64,000 nucleotides of DNA from Peribacillus huizhouensis (GCF_014138605.1 NZ_JACJHX010000012.1:1-64000); one strand, 5' to 3'. Positions 25,603 to 34,746 are shown, numbered from the stretch's first letter. Notes: generated by a model from the sequence alone, not told the origin. Program-made: numbers and translations.

Positions 25603-25926
25603 TTATTGTTTTTTATACTGTTGGGCCCACTCTTGGATCGGCACGAGGGCAGCTGTTAAGGCACGGCCTTTTTCTGTTAACTCATACGAAATGCTGACGG
25701 ATGAGCCAGTTTTCACTTTTTTTTCAATTAATTCATACTCGATAAGCTCTGATAGTTTTTGGGAAAGAGCTCTAGGCGTAATATCGGTAAGATCCCTTTT
25801 TATGTCTGAAAAATGGGCTGTGCCATTTGGACAAAGGGATAGGTAATGGATAATTAGACCGTTCCATTTCTTACCTAATATTTGCATTGAAAACTCTAAA
25901 TAAGGACAAATATTAATCGAAATCAC
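25603..25926 (-). CDS. HxlR family redox-type transcriptional regulator
   Basis: A 107-residue winged-helix regulator. CPYLEFSMQILGKKWNGLII at the start and FSDIKRDLTDITPRALSQKL in the middle match the HxlR/YodB group. Cys7 is at the same place as the sensing Cys6 of B. subtilis YodB, which reacts with quinones and diamide. It directly precedes the DsbA-like gene and probably controls it. The start codon is unusual: the only GTG overlaps the AAGGTG ribosome binding site, and an ATT 12 nt later has better spacing, so translation start is unclear. Confidence 0.82.
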   Translation of the reverse strand: MISINICPYLEFSMQILGKKWNGLIIHYLSLCPNGTAHFSDIKRDLTDITPRALSQKLSELIEYELIEKKVKTGSSVSISYELTEKGRALTAALVPIQEWAQQYKKQ

Positions 25927-26067
25927 CTTCTTTGTATATTAAGTATATCAAGTATAAAAAATATATCAAGTGGTTTTTGCTAAATCCTGTATCACGTTAA
26001 ATGGGATAAAAATAGCCAACCATTCAACCAAATGAAAGTCAGCTTTACTTTGATATTATTATTTAGT

Positions 26068-26488
26068 TTAGATATCGATTTCATTTTTCTCCAGTTTATC
26101 TTTTAGAAAGTTGATCCAAGTTCTTGTTGCGAGTGAAATATAACTCCCCTTTCGCCAAGCAATGCCAATTTGCCATTGTACTTGTTGATCAATGAGAGGC
26201 AATACTATTATCCCCTTATTGCTTACCGTTATTTCATTCATATTGCTTTGAGGGAGGATGATAATTCCCATATTAAATGAAACTAACTCGAGGAAAAGCA
26301 ACAAGAACAAGTTATATGGAGTGAAAAACGATTCTATATAGCGTTGTTTGTCACATGCTTTTCCAACAATCCAACAATGCTCCTGCGTATATAGTTTGTC
26401 GGTTTAATAGTCTGTAATAAAGGCTCAGGTATATCGACTAATGCTACTAATCTACGAAAGAGATAGCCATCAAACCTTAATTTTTTTC
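26068..26488 (-). pseudogene. LysR-type regulator remnant (effector-binding domain only)
   Basis: The minus strand carries an 80-codon frame (26068-26310) with FNMGIIILPQSNM and WRKGSYISLATRTWINFLKD, typical of the C-terminal domain of LysR regulators. Upstream, to about 26488, coding-like sequence continues in another frame (FDGYLFRRLVALVDIPEPLL, TNYIRRSIVGLLEKH), so at least one frameshift is present. There is no helix-turn-helix domain. It is a decayed gene and cannot regulate as it stands. Confidence 0.65.
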
Positions 26489-26546
26489 AGGTCTTCTTTT
26501 TATGAAATGAAAATAAGATATATAAATAGAAGAAGGAAGGGTGAGT

Positions 26547-26726
26547 ATGATGGAAGAAGAAAAAAAACTTGATCTTGATCGTAAGTTAGATGAAGTGATT
26601 AAGAGATTAGACCAAATGGAAAAGCATAACCAAAATCAGAATCATGGGAGAACGTTTGGACATAATGTGTGGGTACTTGTACCGATTGTCGCGATTGTTA
26701 TGTGGGGGCTACAGCGGATATTATGA
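26547..26726 (+). CDS. Small membrane-anchored coiled-coil protein, 59 residues
   Basis: A hydrophilic, charged N-terminal part (LDLDRKLDEVIKRLDQMEKH) with coiled-coil heptads, an Asn/Gln/His linker, and one C-terminal membrane segment (VWVLVPIVAIVMWGLQRIL). It would be a tail-anchored membrane protein with its helix in the cytosol. The ATG at 26547 follows AAGGAAGG with 6 nt spacing. I do not recognise the family; similar small proteins of unknown role exist in Bacillus. Confidence 0.6.
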   Translation: MMEEEKKLDLDRKLDEVIKRLDQMEKHNQNQNHGRTFGHNVWVLVPIVAIVMWGLQRIL

Positions 26727-26895
26727 AACCTAGAGAAACATCCAGTTTTGCAATATTTTTTTAAAAATTCATAAGCCCATTTAATAAAGGAGCTGGAAAT
26801 GGCTTCTTTTTTTTTGTTTTTTTGGAGGTTTTCAAATTTGTAATGTTACTTAGTTTTTGATAACATATTATTATGTAACATTAGGAGGACGTCTA

Positions 26896-27459
26896 ATGGA
26901 GTATGTCGATCCAATTAAAGACATTGAAAATATTATTGCCATGAAAGAAATTTTAGAAAAGCAATCTAAGCGGGATCTATTACTATTTGTATTTGGGATT
27001 AATACAGGAATTAGAATTAGTGATTTACTTTCGCTTAAAGTAGATGATATTTGGGATGGGATAAAGATAAAAGAATTTCTTTGTATCCGTGATGATAAGA
27101 ATGATGAAAAGAAGGCATATTATATAAATAATAGTGTGAAAAATGCCTTGAGTAATTATTTGGAAAGTTTAGAATTTTCGAGTGGTGATTATCTTTTTAA
27201 GTCAAAAAAGAATGCACAGCCGATCACACGACAGCAGGCGTATCGCATCATAAATCACGCAGCGAAAGAAGTGGGGATCACAGGGAAAATCGGTACACAT
27301 ACTCTTAGAAAAACCTTCGGATATCATGCGTATCGCAAAGGAATCGCGATCTCCATTTTGATGTCGATTTATCATCACCATTCACCTGCAGAAACCTTAC
27401 GTTATTTAGGAATTGAAAAATCTGAAGAACAACTGATAAAGGTGGATGTTAATCTGTAA
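26896..27459 (+). CDS. Minimal tyrosine recombinase (YoeC-like)
   Basis: A 187-residue catalytic domain without the usual N-terminal DNA-binding arm. Catalytic set: Arg40 in NTGIRISDLL, His135 and Arg138 in HTLRKT, a His in the YHHHSP segment (160-162), and Tyr170 in LRYLGI. All active-site residues are present, so it may be functional. Length and layout resemble B. subtilis YoeC. GGAGG lies 6 nt before the ATG. No phage or transposon genes accompany it and I see no attachment repeats nearby. Confidence 0.8.
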   Translation: MEYVDPIKDIENIIAMKEILEKQSKRDLLLFVFGINTGIRISDLLSLKVDDIWDGIKIKEFLCIRDDKNDEKKAYYINNSVKNALSNYLESLEFSSGDYLFKSKKNAQPITRQQAYRIINHAAKEVGITGKIGTHTLRKTFGYHAYRKGIAISILMSIYHHHSPAETLRYLGIEKSEEQLIKVDVNL

Positions 27460-27501
27460 AAGGTTTAGGTCGAAGACTGGTGACTCATCTTATTTGATGA
27501 C

Positions 27502-27537
27502 AAAAAACCTCCACAAGATTCATCATGCGGAGGTTTG
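27502..27537 (-). terminator. Terminator of the Usp gene
   Basis: AAACCTCC (27505-27512) pairs with GGAGGTTT (27529-27536); on the minus strand it is followed by TTTTTTG. It lies between the convergent recombinase and universal stress protein genes. Confidence 0.75.
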
Positions 27538-27544
27538 TAAATTG

Positions 27545-28231
27545 TTATTGTTGATCGTCATACGTCTCGAGTGTCATGTCAACATTCGTTAAATCATGGA
27601 TGAGATCATCTGTAACATGAACTTGTAGAGTTTCTTTGTTTTTCATGAATTTGAAAATGCCATTATTGAAATCTGTGCCGTGTTCTTTGAAGAAAATCCC
27701 TTCAAATTCAACATCTTTTGTATGGATAAAGGTAACCCGGTAGTGGTCTCCCTCTTTCACAAGGTATGCACGGACCCCTTTCTCAAATTGGCCCTCTTCG
27801 TCTTTAAGAGAACGAGCAACTGAGATGATATGAAGATCGATAAATGGAATTTCACGTAATAACGAATTTATTACGGATCCCCTTGCAATTTGTTCCCAAC
27901 GGCTTTGGGCTGTTTGACCGAGAATAATTTGTGTAATATGTTTTTCCCTCGCTATGTCAGCAATTACTTTTGTAACAGGTCGTTTTTCATTGTCTCTAAT
28001 GATAAATTCTTCGGCGTTATGTTGATCGGCTAATTGTTTCCATCTCTCGATATAAAATGATTTTTCTGCATCTAGTTCATCAAATGGTTTTGGATCAATG
28101 GTTAAGATATAGAGTGGGCAATCAAGCATGTTTGCAATTTTACAGCCGCGTTGAATGAGGCGTTCTCCGTTTGGTCCATAATAAACGCAGACAAGGATAC
28201 TTTCATCCATACGCCCTTTCATTTTCTTCAT
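27545..28231 (-). CDS. Universal stress protein domain, KdpD-like
   Basis: A 228-residue cytosolic protein. Residues about 8-145 form a UspA fold like the Usp domain of the KdpD sensor kinase: ESILVCVYYGPNGERLIQRG, IRDNEKRPVTKVIADIAREK and IILGQTAQSRWEQIARGSVI, the last like a nucleotide-binding loop. Residues 150-228 are an extra C-terminal domain I do not recognise. The ATG at 28231 was chosen for its spacing to GAGGTGA. It is transcribed divergently from the Mrp Na+/H+ antiporter operon 217 bp away, so it could take part in cation or osmotic homeostasis. Confidence 0.72.
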   Translation of the reverse strand: MKKMKGRMDESILVCVYYGPNGERLIQRGCKIANMLDCPLYILTIDPKPFDELDAEKSFYIERWKQLADQHNAEEFIIRDNEKRPVTKVIADIAREKHITQIILGQTAQSRWEQIARGSVINSLLREIPFIDLHIISVARSLKDEEGQFEKGVRAYLVKEGDHYRVTFIHTKDVEFEGIFFKEHGTDFNNGIFKFMKNKETLQVHVTDDLIHDLTNVDMTLETYDDQQ

Positions 28232-28448
28232 TTTTAAGTTCACCTCGAGTTGATGTGAATGTAACAGGATTTTACATTCCGTTAAACTATGTATGACTAT
28301 AGCTCATGCTTCATCAACAGTCAATCAAATAGAGAAAGTTCCATAAATGCCTATAAAAGAAAGTGCGATGAACAGCTTATAATGCCTTTTAAACCATATG
28401 TTTAAGGCTTCATTATATTCACATTTTTTATAAAAGGAGGGGGATTGA

Positions 28449-30854
28449 TTGAATTGGTTACCCATTATGATATTAATTCCATTTTTATTTGCGCTATTCG
28501 TGCCACTCATCTATAAACGTTTGGCACCACGATTTCATACGGGTTGGTTTGTATTTTTTGTCCCGCTTACATTATTCATCTATCTGTTACGATTTATCCC
28601 CGCTATTTCTAAGGGAGAGACTGTTCATATCACGTTACCTTGGATTCCTTCTGTAGGTATCAATTACAGTACTTATTTGGATGGATTAGGGCTCATTTTT
28701 GGCCTTCTCATTACAGGAGTCGGCACGCTTGTTATACTATACTCCATTTATTACATGTCAAAACATCGCGAAGCACTTCATAACTTCTATGTATATTTGC
28801 TTTTATTTATGGGGGCGATGCTCGGACTTGTCTTCTCCGATAACATTCTAGTCTTATATGTATTTTGGGAACTGACAAGTATTTCCTCGTTTTTATTAAT
28901 TGCGTACTGGTCACAACGAAAAAAATCCCGTCAAGGTGCTCTAAAATCGATGCTTATTACTATATTTGGCGGTCTTGCGATGCTTGCAGGGTTTATTATG
29001 CTGTCCATGATGACAAATACGTATAGCATTCGTGAAATGTTAACCGCAATTGATGGCATTACTACGAATTTATTATTTCTTCCAGCTATGATTTTAATTT
29101 TACTAGGAGCTTTCACAAAATCTGCTCAATTTCCATTTAGTACTTGGTTACCGGATGCGATGGAAGCACCGACACCGATTAGTGCCTATTTGCATTCAGC
29201 TACAATGGTGAAAGCTGGCATTTATTTAGTTGCCCGATTTACACCTGTTTTTGGTGGTAGCTCGGAATGGTTTTGGATGGTTTCAGGAGTCGGAACAATT
29301 ACATTACTATATGGCTCTGTAAATGCGGTTAAACAAACGGATTTGAAAGCTTTATTGGCCTATTCGACGATTAGTCAATTAGGTTTAATCATGAGCTTAC
29401 TTGGTTTAGGGTCCGCCGCGATGTATTTTGGATATGGCGATGAGTCAACCATGTATGCAGTGGCTGTTTTAGCAGCCGTTTTTCACCTACTTAACCACTC
29501 TACCTTTAAAGGAAGTCTGTTTATGGTCGTTGGTATTATTGACCATGAAACAGGAACTCGTGACATTCGTAAATTAGGCGGTTTAATGAATCTCATGCCA
29601 ATTTCTTTCACGATTACAATTATAGGTAGTTTTTCCATGGCAGGTCTGCCTCCGTTTAACGGTTTTTTGAGCAAAGAAATGTTTTTTACAGCCGTATTAC
29701 AGGCAGCGAATCTGAATGTATTTAATATGGAGACTTACGGAATGTTATTTCCAGTTATTGCGTGGGTAGCTAGTGTTTTCACGTTTATATATTGTATGAT
29801 TCTCGTATTTAAGACGTTTACAGGAAAGTATCAACCAAAAAGGTTGGAAAAAGAAGCGCATGAAGCTCCAATTGGGATGTTGATTCCACCAATCATATTA
29901 GCTTCTCTTGTTATAGCTATTTTCTTTTTCCCAAATGTAGTTTCAAAATACCTGCTCTTTCCTGCTGTCGACGCAATTTTGCCAGCTTTTGCTCAAAATG
30001 AAGGAGTTCATGTAAAAATTAGTGCTTGGCATGGTTGGAATACAGAGTTATTTATGACAATTGGGGTTGTAGTCTTAGGTGTATTCATGTTCCGCCTTTT
30101 GAAAAAGTGGATCAGAATCTATGGTGTTATCCCTCAGGCACTGACATTAGATCATCTCTATAATCAGGGTCTTGAGAAAATCGAATCTATTTCATATCGA
30201 TTGACGAACCGTTATATGACTGACTCTATCCGTGACTATTTAGTCTATATATTCACGTTTATGGTGCTTTTGGTGGGCGGGGCTATTTGGCTGTTAAATG
30301 GCATATCCTTTGATTCTTCAAATGATGCGCCGATTAGCATGTATGAAGCTGGATTAGTGGCTGGGATCATCATTGCTGCATGTACTGTACTTTTTTCAAA
30401 ATCAAGGATTACTTCCTTGATTGCAGTTGGATCCCTCGGTTATCTGGTATCCATGCTTTTTGTTATTTTCCGTGCGCCGGATTTAGCTCTTACTCAATTG
30501 GTCGTTGAAACAGTGACAACCGCTTTGTTTTTATTATGTTTCTATCATCTACCAGAACTCAGCAAGAATATCGGTCGAATGCGATTCAAAGCGACGAACC
30601 TCATTATTTCTATTGGAGTAGGTATGGTTGTAACAATTCTAGCGTTGTCTGCCAATGGAAATCGTCTTTTTGATCCAATATCAAGCTATTTTGAGGACTC
30701 GTATGAACTTGCAGGTGCTAGAAACATCGTAAACGCAATCCTGGTTGATTTTCGTGGCTTTGACACAATGTTAGAAATTTCTGTTCTATGTATCGCTGGT
30801 CTAGGGGTTTACACTTTAATAAAGCTTCGATTAACAGGGAGGGATAAGGAATGA
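28449..30854 (+). CDS. mrpA: Mrp antiporter subunit A
   Basis: An 801-residue membrane protein with about 21 hydrophobic segments, the same length as B. subtilis MrpA as I recall it. The N-terminal half is homologous to NuoL/ND5 of complex I: FWELTSISSFLLIAYW, KSAQFPFSTWLPDAMEAPTP (key Lys and Glu of the proton path), YLHSATMVKAGIYL. The C-terminal part holds the MrpB-like domain with FRAPDLALTQLVVETVTTAL. It is the largest part of the cytoplasmic-membrane Na+/H+ antiporter. The start is TTG after GGAGGGGG. It is first of seven genes in order ABCDEFG. Confidence 0.96.
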   Translation: MNWLPIMILIPFLFALFVPLIYKRLAPRFHTGWFVFFVPLTLFIYLLRFIPAISKGETVHITLPWIPSVGINYSTYLDGLGLIFGLLITGVGTLVILYSIYYMSKHREALHNFYVYLLLFMGAMLGLVFSDNILVLYVFWELTSISSFLLIAYWSQRKKSRQGALKSMLITIFGGLAMLAGFIMLSMMTNTYSIREMLTAIDGITTNLLFLPAMILILLGAFTKSAQFPFSTWLPDAMEAPTPISAYLHSATMVKAGIYLVARFTPVFGGSSEWFWMVSGVGTITLLYGSVNAVKQTDLKALLAYSTISQLGLIMSLLGLGSAAMYFGYGDESTMYAVAVLAAVFHLLNHSTFKGSLFMVVGIIDHETGTRDIRKLGGLMNLMPISFTITIIGSFSMAGLPPFNGFLSKEMFFTAVLQAANLNVFNMETYGMLFPVIAWVASVFTFIYCMILVFKTFTGKYQPKRLEKEAHEAPIGMLIPPIILASLVIAIFFFPNVVSKYLLFPAVDAILPAFAQNEGVHVKISAWHGWNTELFMTIGVVVLGVFMFRLLKKWIRIYGVIPQALTLDHLYNQGLEKIESISYRLTNRYMTDSIRDYLVYIFTFMVLLVGGAIWLLNGISFDSSNDAPISMYEAGLVAGIIIAACTVLFSKSRITSLIAVGSLGYLVSMLFVIFRAPDLALTQLVVETVTTALFLLCFYHLPELSKNIGRMRFKATNLIISIGVGMVVTILALSANGNRLFDPISSYFEDSYELAGARNIVNAILVDFRGFDTMLEISVLCIAGLGVYTLIKLRLTGRDKE

Positions 30855-31276
30855 AGAAGCCGAATGATGTTATCTTACATTCTGTTACAAAAGTGGCTGT
30901 CGTGATTATCCTGACATTCTCTATTGATCTTTTCTTTGCCGGTCATCATGACCCTGGCGGAGGATTTATAGGAGGTCTTGGTTTTGCTTCGGCGCTAACC
31001 CTACTATTTCTTTCATTTAATATTGAATGGGTTCGTGAAAACATTCCTATCGATTTTAAGGTGGTTACAGCAAGTGGAGTCTTAATTGCTGTACTTACTG
31101 GTTTAGGCAGTTTGATTTTTGATGCCCCGTTTCTAAGTCAAACTTTCGATTATTTCAATCTGCCTATTTTCGGGAAGACTGAACTCGCCACCGCCGTTAT
31201 TTTTGATTTTGGAGTCGCGTTAGCTGTCATCGGAACGGCTGTCACGATTATCCTGAGTATTGCGGAGGATCGATAA
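30851..31276 (+). CDS. mrpB: Mrp antiporter subunit B
   Basis: A 141-residue membrane protein with four hydrophobic segments. GHHDPGGGFIGGLGFASALT is the MrpB hallmark. It overlaps mrpA by ATGA and is translationally coupled to it. It is required for the assembled Mrp complex that exports Na+ and takes in protons. Confidence 0.95.
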   Translation: MKKPNDVILHSVTKVAVVIILTFSIDLFFAGHHDPGGGFIGGLGFASALTLLFLSFNIEWVRENIPIDFKVVTASGVLIAVLTGLGSLIFDAPFLSQTFDYFNLPIFGKTELATAVIFDFGVALAVIGTAVTIILSIAEDR

Positions 31277-31277
31277 G

Positions 31278-31616
31278 ATGGAAACATTAATGTCTATCCT
31301 CGTTGGACTATTATTTTCAATAGGTACGTATTTAATTTTGTCAAAAACTTTGTTAAGGATCGTATTAGGAGCATCTATTATCAGTCATGGGGTCAATCTA
31401 CTCATTCTTACGATGGGCGGACTAAAGAAAGGGGGGCTCCCGCTATTAGGTGAGAATAACCTTTCTTATACAGATGCTTTACCCCAAGCGTTAATTCTAA
31501 CAGCAATCGTCATTAATTTTGCAGTGACTGCGCTGTTTTTAGTGATATGTTATCGCACATATCAAGTTGTGGGTATCGATGATTCGGAGCAATTGAGAGG
31601 TAATGAAGATGAATAA
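31278..31616 (+). CDS. mrpC: Mrp antiporter subunit C
   Basis: A 112-residue three-helix membrane protein homologous to NuoK/ND4L. Identifiers are GASIISHGVNLLILTMGGL and DALPQALILTAIVINFAVTA. The ATG at 31278 is chosen (GGAGG 10 nt upstream, 1 bp after the mrpB stop); an in-frame ATG at 31260 lies inside mrpB and before the ribosome binding site. Confidence 0.95.
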   Translation: METLMSILVGLLFSIGTYLILSKTLLRIVLGASIISHGVNLLILTMGGLKKGGLPLLGENNLSYTDALPQALILTAIVINFAVTALFLVICYRTYQVVGIDDSEQLRGNEDE

Positions 31617-33099
31617 TGTTGTACTACTGCCAATTATTATCCCGTTAATTGCTGGGATGATTATGATTATCTTACGGAAAAATATCCGGTTTCAACGGGC
31701 TTTTAGTATCTTTGCCATATTAGCAACCGGAGCGGTATCTGTTTTTCTGATGACGCAAATTAGAACGAAGGGGATTCAAACCCTTCAGTTAGGTGGATGG
31801 CAGGCGCCTTTTGGGATAAGCATGGTGGCAGATATGTTTTCCGCCTTGCTTCTTCTCACAACAAGTGTCGTTTCATTCTGCTGTTTATTATTTGCTTTCC
31901 ATTCCATTGGGAAAGAACGAGAAGCGTCATATTTTTACCCGATGTTTTTATTTCTTATTACTGGCGTTAATGGATCCTTTTTGACTGGCGATCTATTTAA
32001 CTTATACGTTTGTTTTGAGGTTATGTTGATTTCGTCTTATGTTCTAATTTCCTTAGGGGGAACGAAGAAACAGTTGCGGGAGTCGGTTAAATATGTCCTG
32101 ACAAATATCGTTTCTTCCTTTCTTTTTCTCGTGGCAATTGCGTATTTATATGCGATGACAGGGACTTTGAACCTTGCTCATTTGTCTGTTCGAATTGCAG
32201 AGGTAGGGCAAGATGGGCTTATGACAACCGTTGCTATTTTATTTTTAATAGTATTTAGCATGAAAGCTGCTCTTTTTCTATTCTTTTGGCTGCCGGGCTC
32301 TTATAGTGCGCCGCCAATTGCCATCGCTGCTCTTTTTGCAGGGTTATTAACAAAAGTAGGGATATATGCCTTATTTCGTATGTTCACGCTTGTCTTTTAT
32401 CATGAGCCGCAAATCACTCATTTAATTATTGGTGTTTTGGGTGGATTGACGATGCTGTTAGGAGCCATCGGAGCCATTGCTTATTGGGATATTAAAAAAA
32501 TCCTTACGTATAACGTCATGGTTGGGGTAGGTTTTATTATGGCAGGTTTGGCATCTTTTACGCCAGTAGCAATGACCGGCTCCATTTACTATTTGATTCA
32601 TGACATGATTATTAAAGCCCTCATCTTCCTTATTGGCGGAACAATGATTCATCTTACAGGAACGAGTAAGCTCAAAGAAATCAGTGGACTTATCGGCACA
32701 CATCCATATTTAGGATGGATGTTCTTTATCGCCGCACTATCACTTTCTGGGATTCCACCATTGAGTGGTTTTCTTGGCAAAGTTTTTATTACGCAAGGGA
32801 CGTTTGAAACAGAATACTATTGGCTTGGTGCAATTGGTCTCATCACGAGTTTAATGGTTTTGTTTTCTATCATGAAAATCTTTATGAACGGCTTTTGGGG
32901 TGAAACGTACTTAAGTGAAGATATGGAAAAAGGGACAACTAAAGGCTTGATGTTCCCTATTGGTTTTCTAACGGTTGCAACCATTGTTCTAGGAGTAGGG
33001 GCAGAGGGTATTATTGAATACGTAAATCTTGCAACTGAAAGTTTGATGAATCCGAAATATTATATTGAAGCGGTATTTCAGGGGAATATAATGCCTTAA
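31609..33099 (+). CDS. mrpD: Mrp antiporter subunit D
   Basis: A 496-residue membrane protein with about 14 hydrophobic segments, homologous to NuoM/NuoN. Marks: YVCFEVMLISSYVLISLGG, MKAALFLFFWLPGSYSAPP (with the functional Lys) and HDMIIKALIFLIGG. The ATG at 31609 overlaps the end of mrpC and has GAGAGG 8 nt before it. With MrpA it provides the ion channels of the antiporter. A 119-bp gap follows, unlike the tight spacing elsewhere in the operon, with an AAACGC/GCGTTT hairpin at about 33161-33195. Confidence 0.95.
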   Translation: MNNVVLLPIIIPLIAGMIMIILRKNIRFQRAFSIFAILATGAVSVFLMTQIRTKGIQTLQLGGWQAPFGISMVADMFSALLLLTTSVVSFCCLLFAFHSIGKEREASYFYPMFLFLITGVNGSFLTGDLFNLYVCFEVMLISSYVLISLGGTKKQLRESVKYVLTNIVSSFLFLVAIAYLYAMTGTLNLAHLSVRIAEVGQDGLMTTVAILFLIVFSMKAALFLFFWLPGSYSAPPIAIAALFAGLLTKVGIYALFRMFTLVFYHEPQITHLIIGVLGGLTMLLGAIGAIAYWDIKKILTYNVMVGVGFIMAGLASFTPVAMTGSIYYLIHDMIIKALIFLIGGTMIHLTGTSKLKEISGLIGTHPYLGWMFFIAALSLSGIPPLSGFLGKVFITQGTFETEYYWLGAIGLITSLMVLFSIMKIFMNGFWGETYLSEDMEKGTTKGLMFPIGFLTVATIVLGVGAEGIIEYVNLATESLMNPKYYIEAVFQGNIMP

Positions 33100-33218
33100 G
33101 AAAAGTCCGTTATTGCTTAGGAAAAGGGTTCGAAAACAAGATATATCGAAAGAATTTTTTTAAACGCTAGCTCTGAAGTTGAACAGGCGTTTAAAACGAT
33201 TGAAAGGGGTGAATGAAT

Positions 33219-33707
33219 TTGCCTTTCCAAGTATTAATCAATCTATTTATTGCTCTATTATGGATGTTTCTTCAAGATGAATGGAGCGTGTTAACTTTTT
33301 TTAGCGGTTATTTAGTTGGGGTGCTTGTCCTGTTTCTTATGCGCCGTTTTTTTCCTCACTCTTTTTATTTGATTACTTTTATTTCTATTTTGAAATTATT
33401 TCTCGTCTTCATTCGAGAATTGATCTCATCAAGTGTGCTTGTGATTCGACAAGTGATACGACCAAGGATCAATATTACCCCGGGAATTTTCACTTTGAAA
33501 ACGGATTTAGAAGGGGATTTGGAAGTAACTCTACTCGCTTTACTCCTGACTTTAACCCCAGGTTCTGTTGTAGTTGAAATTTCTTCAGACTCAAAGGTAT
33601 TTTACATTCATGCGATGGACATTCCAGAATCCAGTGATGCTGTTATTAAGTCGAGTAAAATATTTGAGAAAGCCATTAAGGATGTGACTCGTAAATGTTC
33701 AAATTAA
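33219..33707 (+). CDS. mrpE: Mrp antiporter subunit E
   Basis: A 162-residue membrane protein with two or three N-terminal hydrophobic segments and a soluble C-terminal domain. RPRINITPGIFTLKTDLEGD and LLTLTPGSVVVEIS, then FYIHAMDI, are typical of MrpE. The TTG at 33219 fits best: the product then begins PFQVLINLF, like the B. subtilis start AFQILLNVF, and GGGGTGA is at proper distance; an ATG 6 nt earlier is too close. The last 13 bp overlap mrpF. Confidence 0.93.
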   Translation: MPFQVLINLFIALLWMFLQDEWSVLTFFSGYLVGVLVLFLMRRFFPHSFYLITFISILKLFLVFIRELISSSVLVIRQVIRPRINITPGIFTLKTDLEGDLEVTLLALLLTLTPGSVVVEISSDSKVFYIHAMDIPESSDAVIKSSKIFEKAIKDVTRKCSN

Positions 33708-33979
33708 TCTTGATGATTTCTTTATTTTTCTTGACCCTTTCTATGATGGCTGCACTTTATCGGGTAATAAAGGGGCCTTCCATGCCTGACCGGGTTCAGG
33801 CATTAGATACAATAAGCATTAGCTTAATTGGAGGAGTGGCCATCTGTTCTGTTTTATTTCATACTCATGCTTTGCTAGAAATAATCTTGATACTTGGTAT
33901 TCTTTCGTTTGTGGGTACCATTGCTTTTGCAAGATTTATGGAAAGAGGTGTTGTCATTGAGCGCAAACATATCAAGTGA
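33695..33979 (+). CDS. mrpF: Mrp antiporter subunit F
   Basis: A 94-residue protein with three membrane segments. ALYRVIKGPSMPDRVQALDT is the MrpF hallmark. It overlaps both neighbours, mrpE and mrpG, so the genes are translated together. Confidence 0.95.
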   Translation: MFKLILMISLFFLTLSMMAALYRVIKGPSMPDRVQALDTISISLIGGVAICSVLFHTHALLEIILILGILSFVGTIAFARFMERGVVIERKHIK

Positions 33980-34310
33980 AGTAATTGCGGCTTTCCTAAT
34001 ATTGGTCGGTACGATATTCAGTTTTCTTAGTGCAATCGGCTTAATACGATTACCTGATGTGTATACTCGTTCACATGCAGCATCCAAAAGTTCAACTCTA
34101 GGTGTCCTTTGTACGTTACTCGGGGCATTACTTTATTTCTGGATAACAGATGGATATTTCAGTATCCGATTAATATTGGGTATATTCTTTGTGTTCTTAA
34201 CTGCTCCAGTTGCGGCTCATCTTATTTGCCGAGCTGCTTACCGCTCAAATGTAGAGTTGGCTAAAGAAAGTGTTCAAGATGATCTTAAAGAAGTGTTTAA
34301 AAGAGATTAA
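33957..34310 (+). CDS. mrpG: Mrp antiporter subunit G
   Basis: A 117-residue protein with three membrane segments. LVGTIFSFLSAIGLIRLPDV followed by YTRSHAASKSSTLGV is the MrpG signature. The TTG at 33957, inside the end of mrpF and after GAGGTG, gives the normal length; longer frames upstream are in the mrpF coding region. It completes a full seven-subunit Mrp complex. Confidence 0.94.
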   Translation: MSANISSEVIAAFLILVGTIFSFLSAIGLIRLPDVYTRSHAASKSSTLGVLCTLLGALLYFWITDGYFSIRLILGIFFVFLTAPVAAHLICRAAYRSNVELAKESVQDDLKEVFKRD

Positions 34311-34454
34311 TGCTTTAGAAAAGAGACAGTGCTACGTTCACTAAACAAATTAATAAATTTGGGATTGTTCCTTATGTTGTGTCTTTGCGATATGTATTAT
34401 AGGATTTTCATTTAAAGTAGAAATCAAATAAGGATAATGTTCGGAGGTATATGG

Positions 34455-34676
34455 ATGGCAGAAATCAAGTATGAAATCAAAGAAAGTATCGGATCGATTT
34501 CACAGTCCCCTAAAGGGTGGAACAAAGAACTAAACGTAATCAGTTGGAACGGAAAAGAACCAAAGTTTGATCTAAGAGATTGGGCACCTGAACATGAAAA
34601 AATGGGGAAGGGGCTCACTTTAACGTTGGATGAGGTAAAGTCGTTGAGAGATTTACTGAATAGTCTGAAGTTGTAG
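34455..34676 (+). CDS. YdbC-like protein, PC4 single-strand DNA-binding fold
   Basis: A 73-residue protein. KYEIKESIGSISQSPKGWNK then ELNVISWNGKEPKFDLRDWA and GLTLTLDEVKSLRDLL match the YdbC branch of the transcriptional coactivator PC4 fold: a four-stranded sheet followed by one helix that dimerises and binds single-stranded DNA. The ATG at 34455 follows GGAGG with 7 nt spacing; an out-of-frame ATG lies just before it. It is separated from mrpG by 144 bp and has its own terminator. Confidence 0.85.
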   Translation: MAEIKYEIKESIGSISQSPKGWNKELNVISWNGKEPKFDLRDWAPEHEKMGKGLTLTLDEVKSLRDLLNSLKL

Positions 34677-34691
34677 ATGACAATTGTAGTG

Positions 34692-34746
34692 CCTGTTACG
34701 ACTAATAATTTGTCAAATAATATTAAATAGATTGAGTCGTAACAGG
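34692..34746 (+). terminator. Hairpin after the PC4-like gene
   Basis: CCTGTTACGACT (34692-34703) pairs perfectly with AGTCGTAACAGG (34735-34746), loop 31 nt. It is 16 bp after the stop codon. The T-run is weak (TATTGCTATTT), so it may stabilise the mRNA end more than terminate. Confidence 0.55.
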
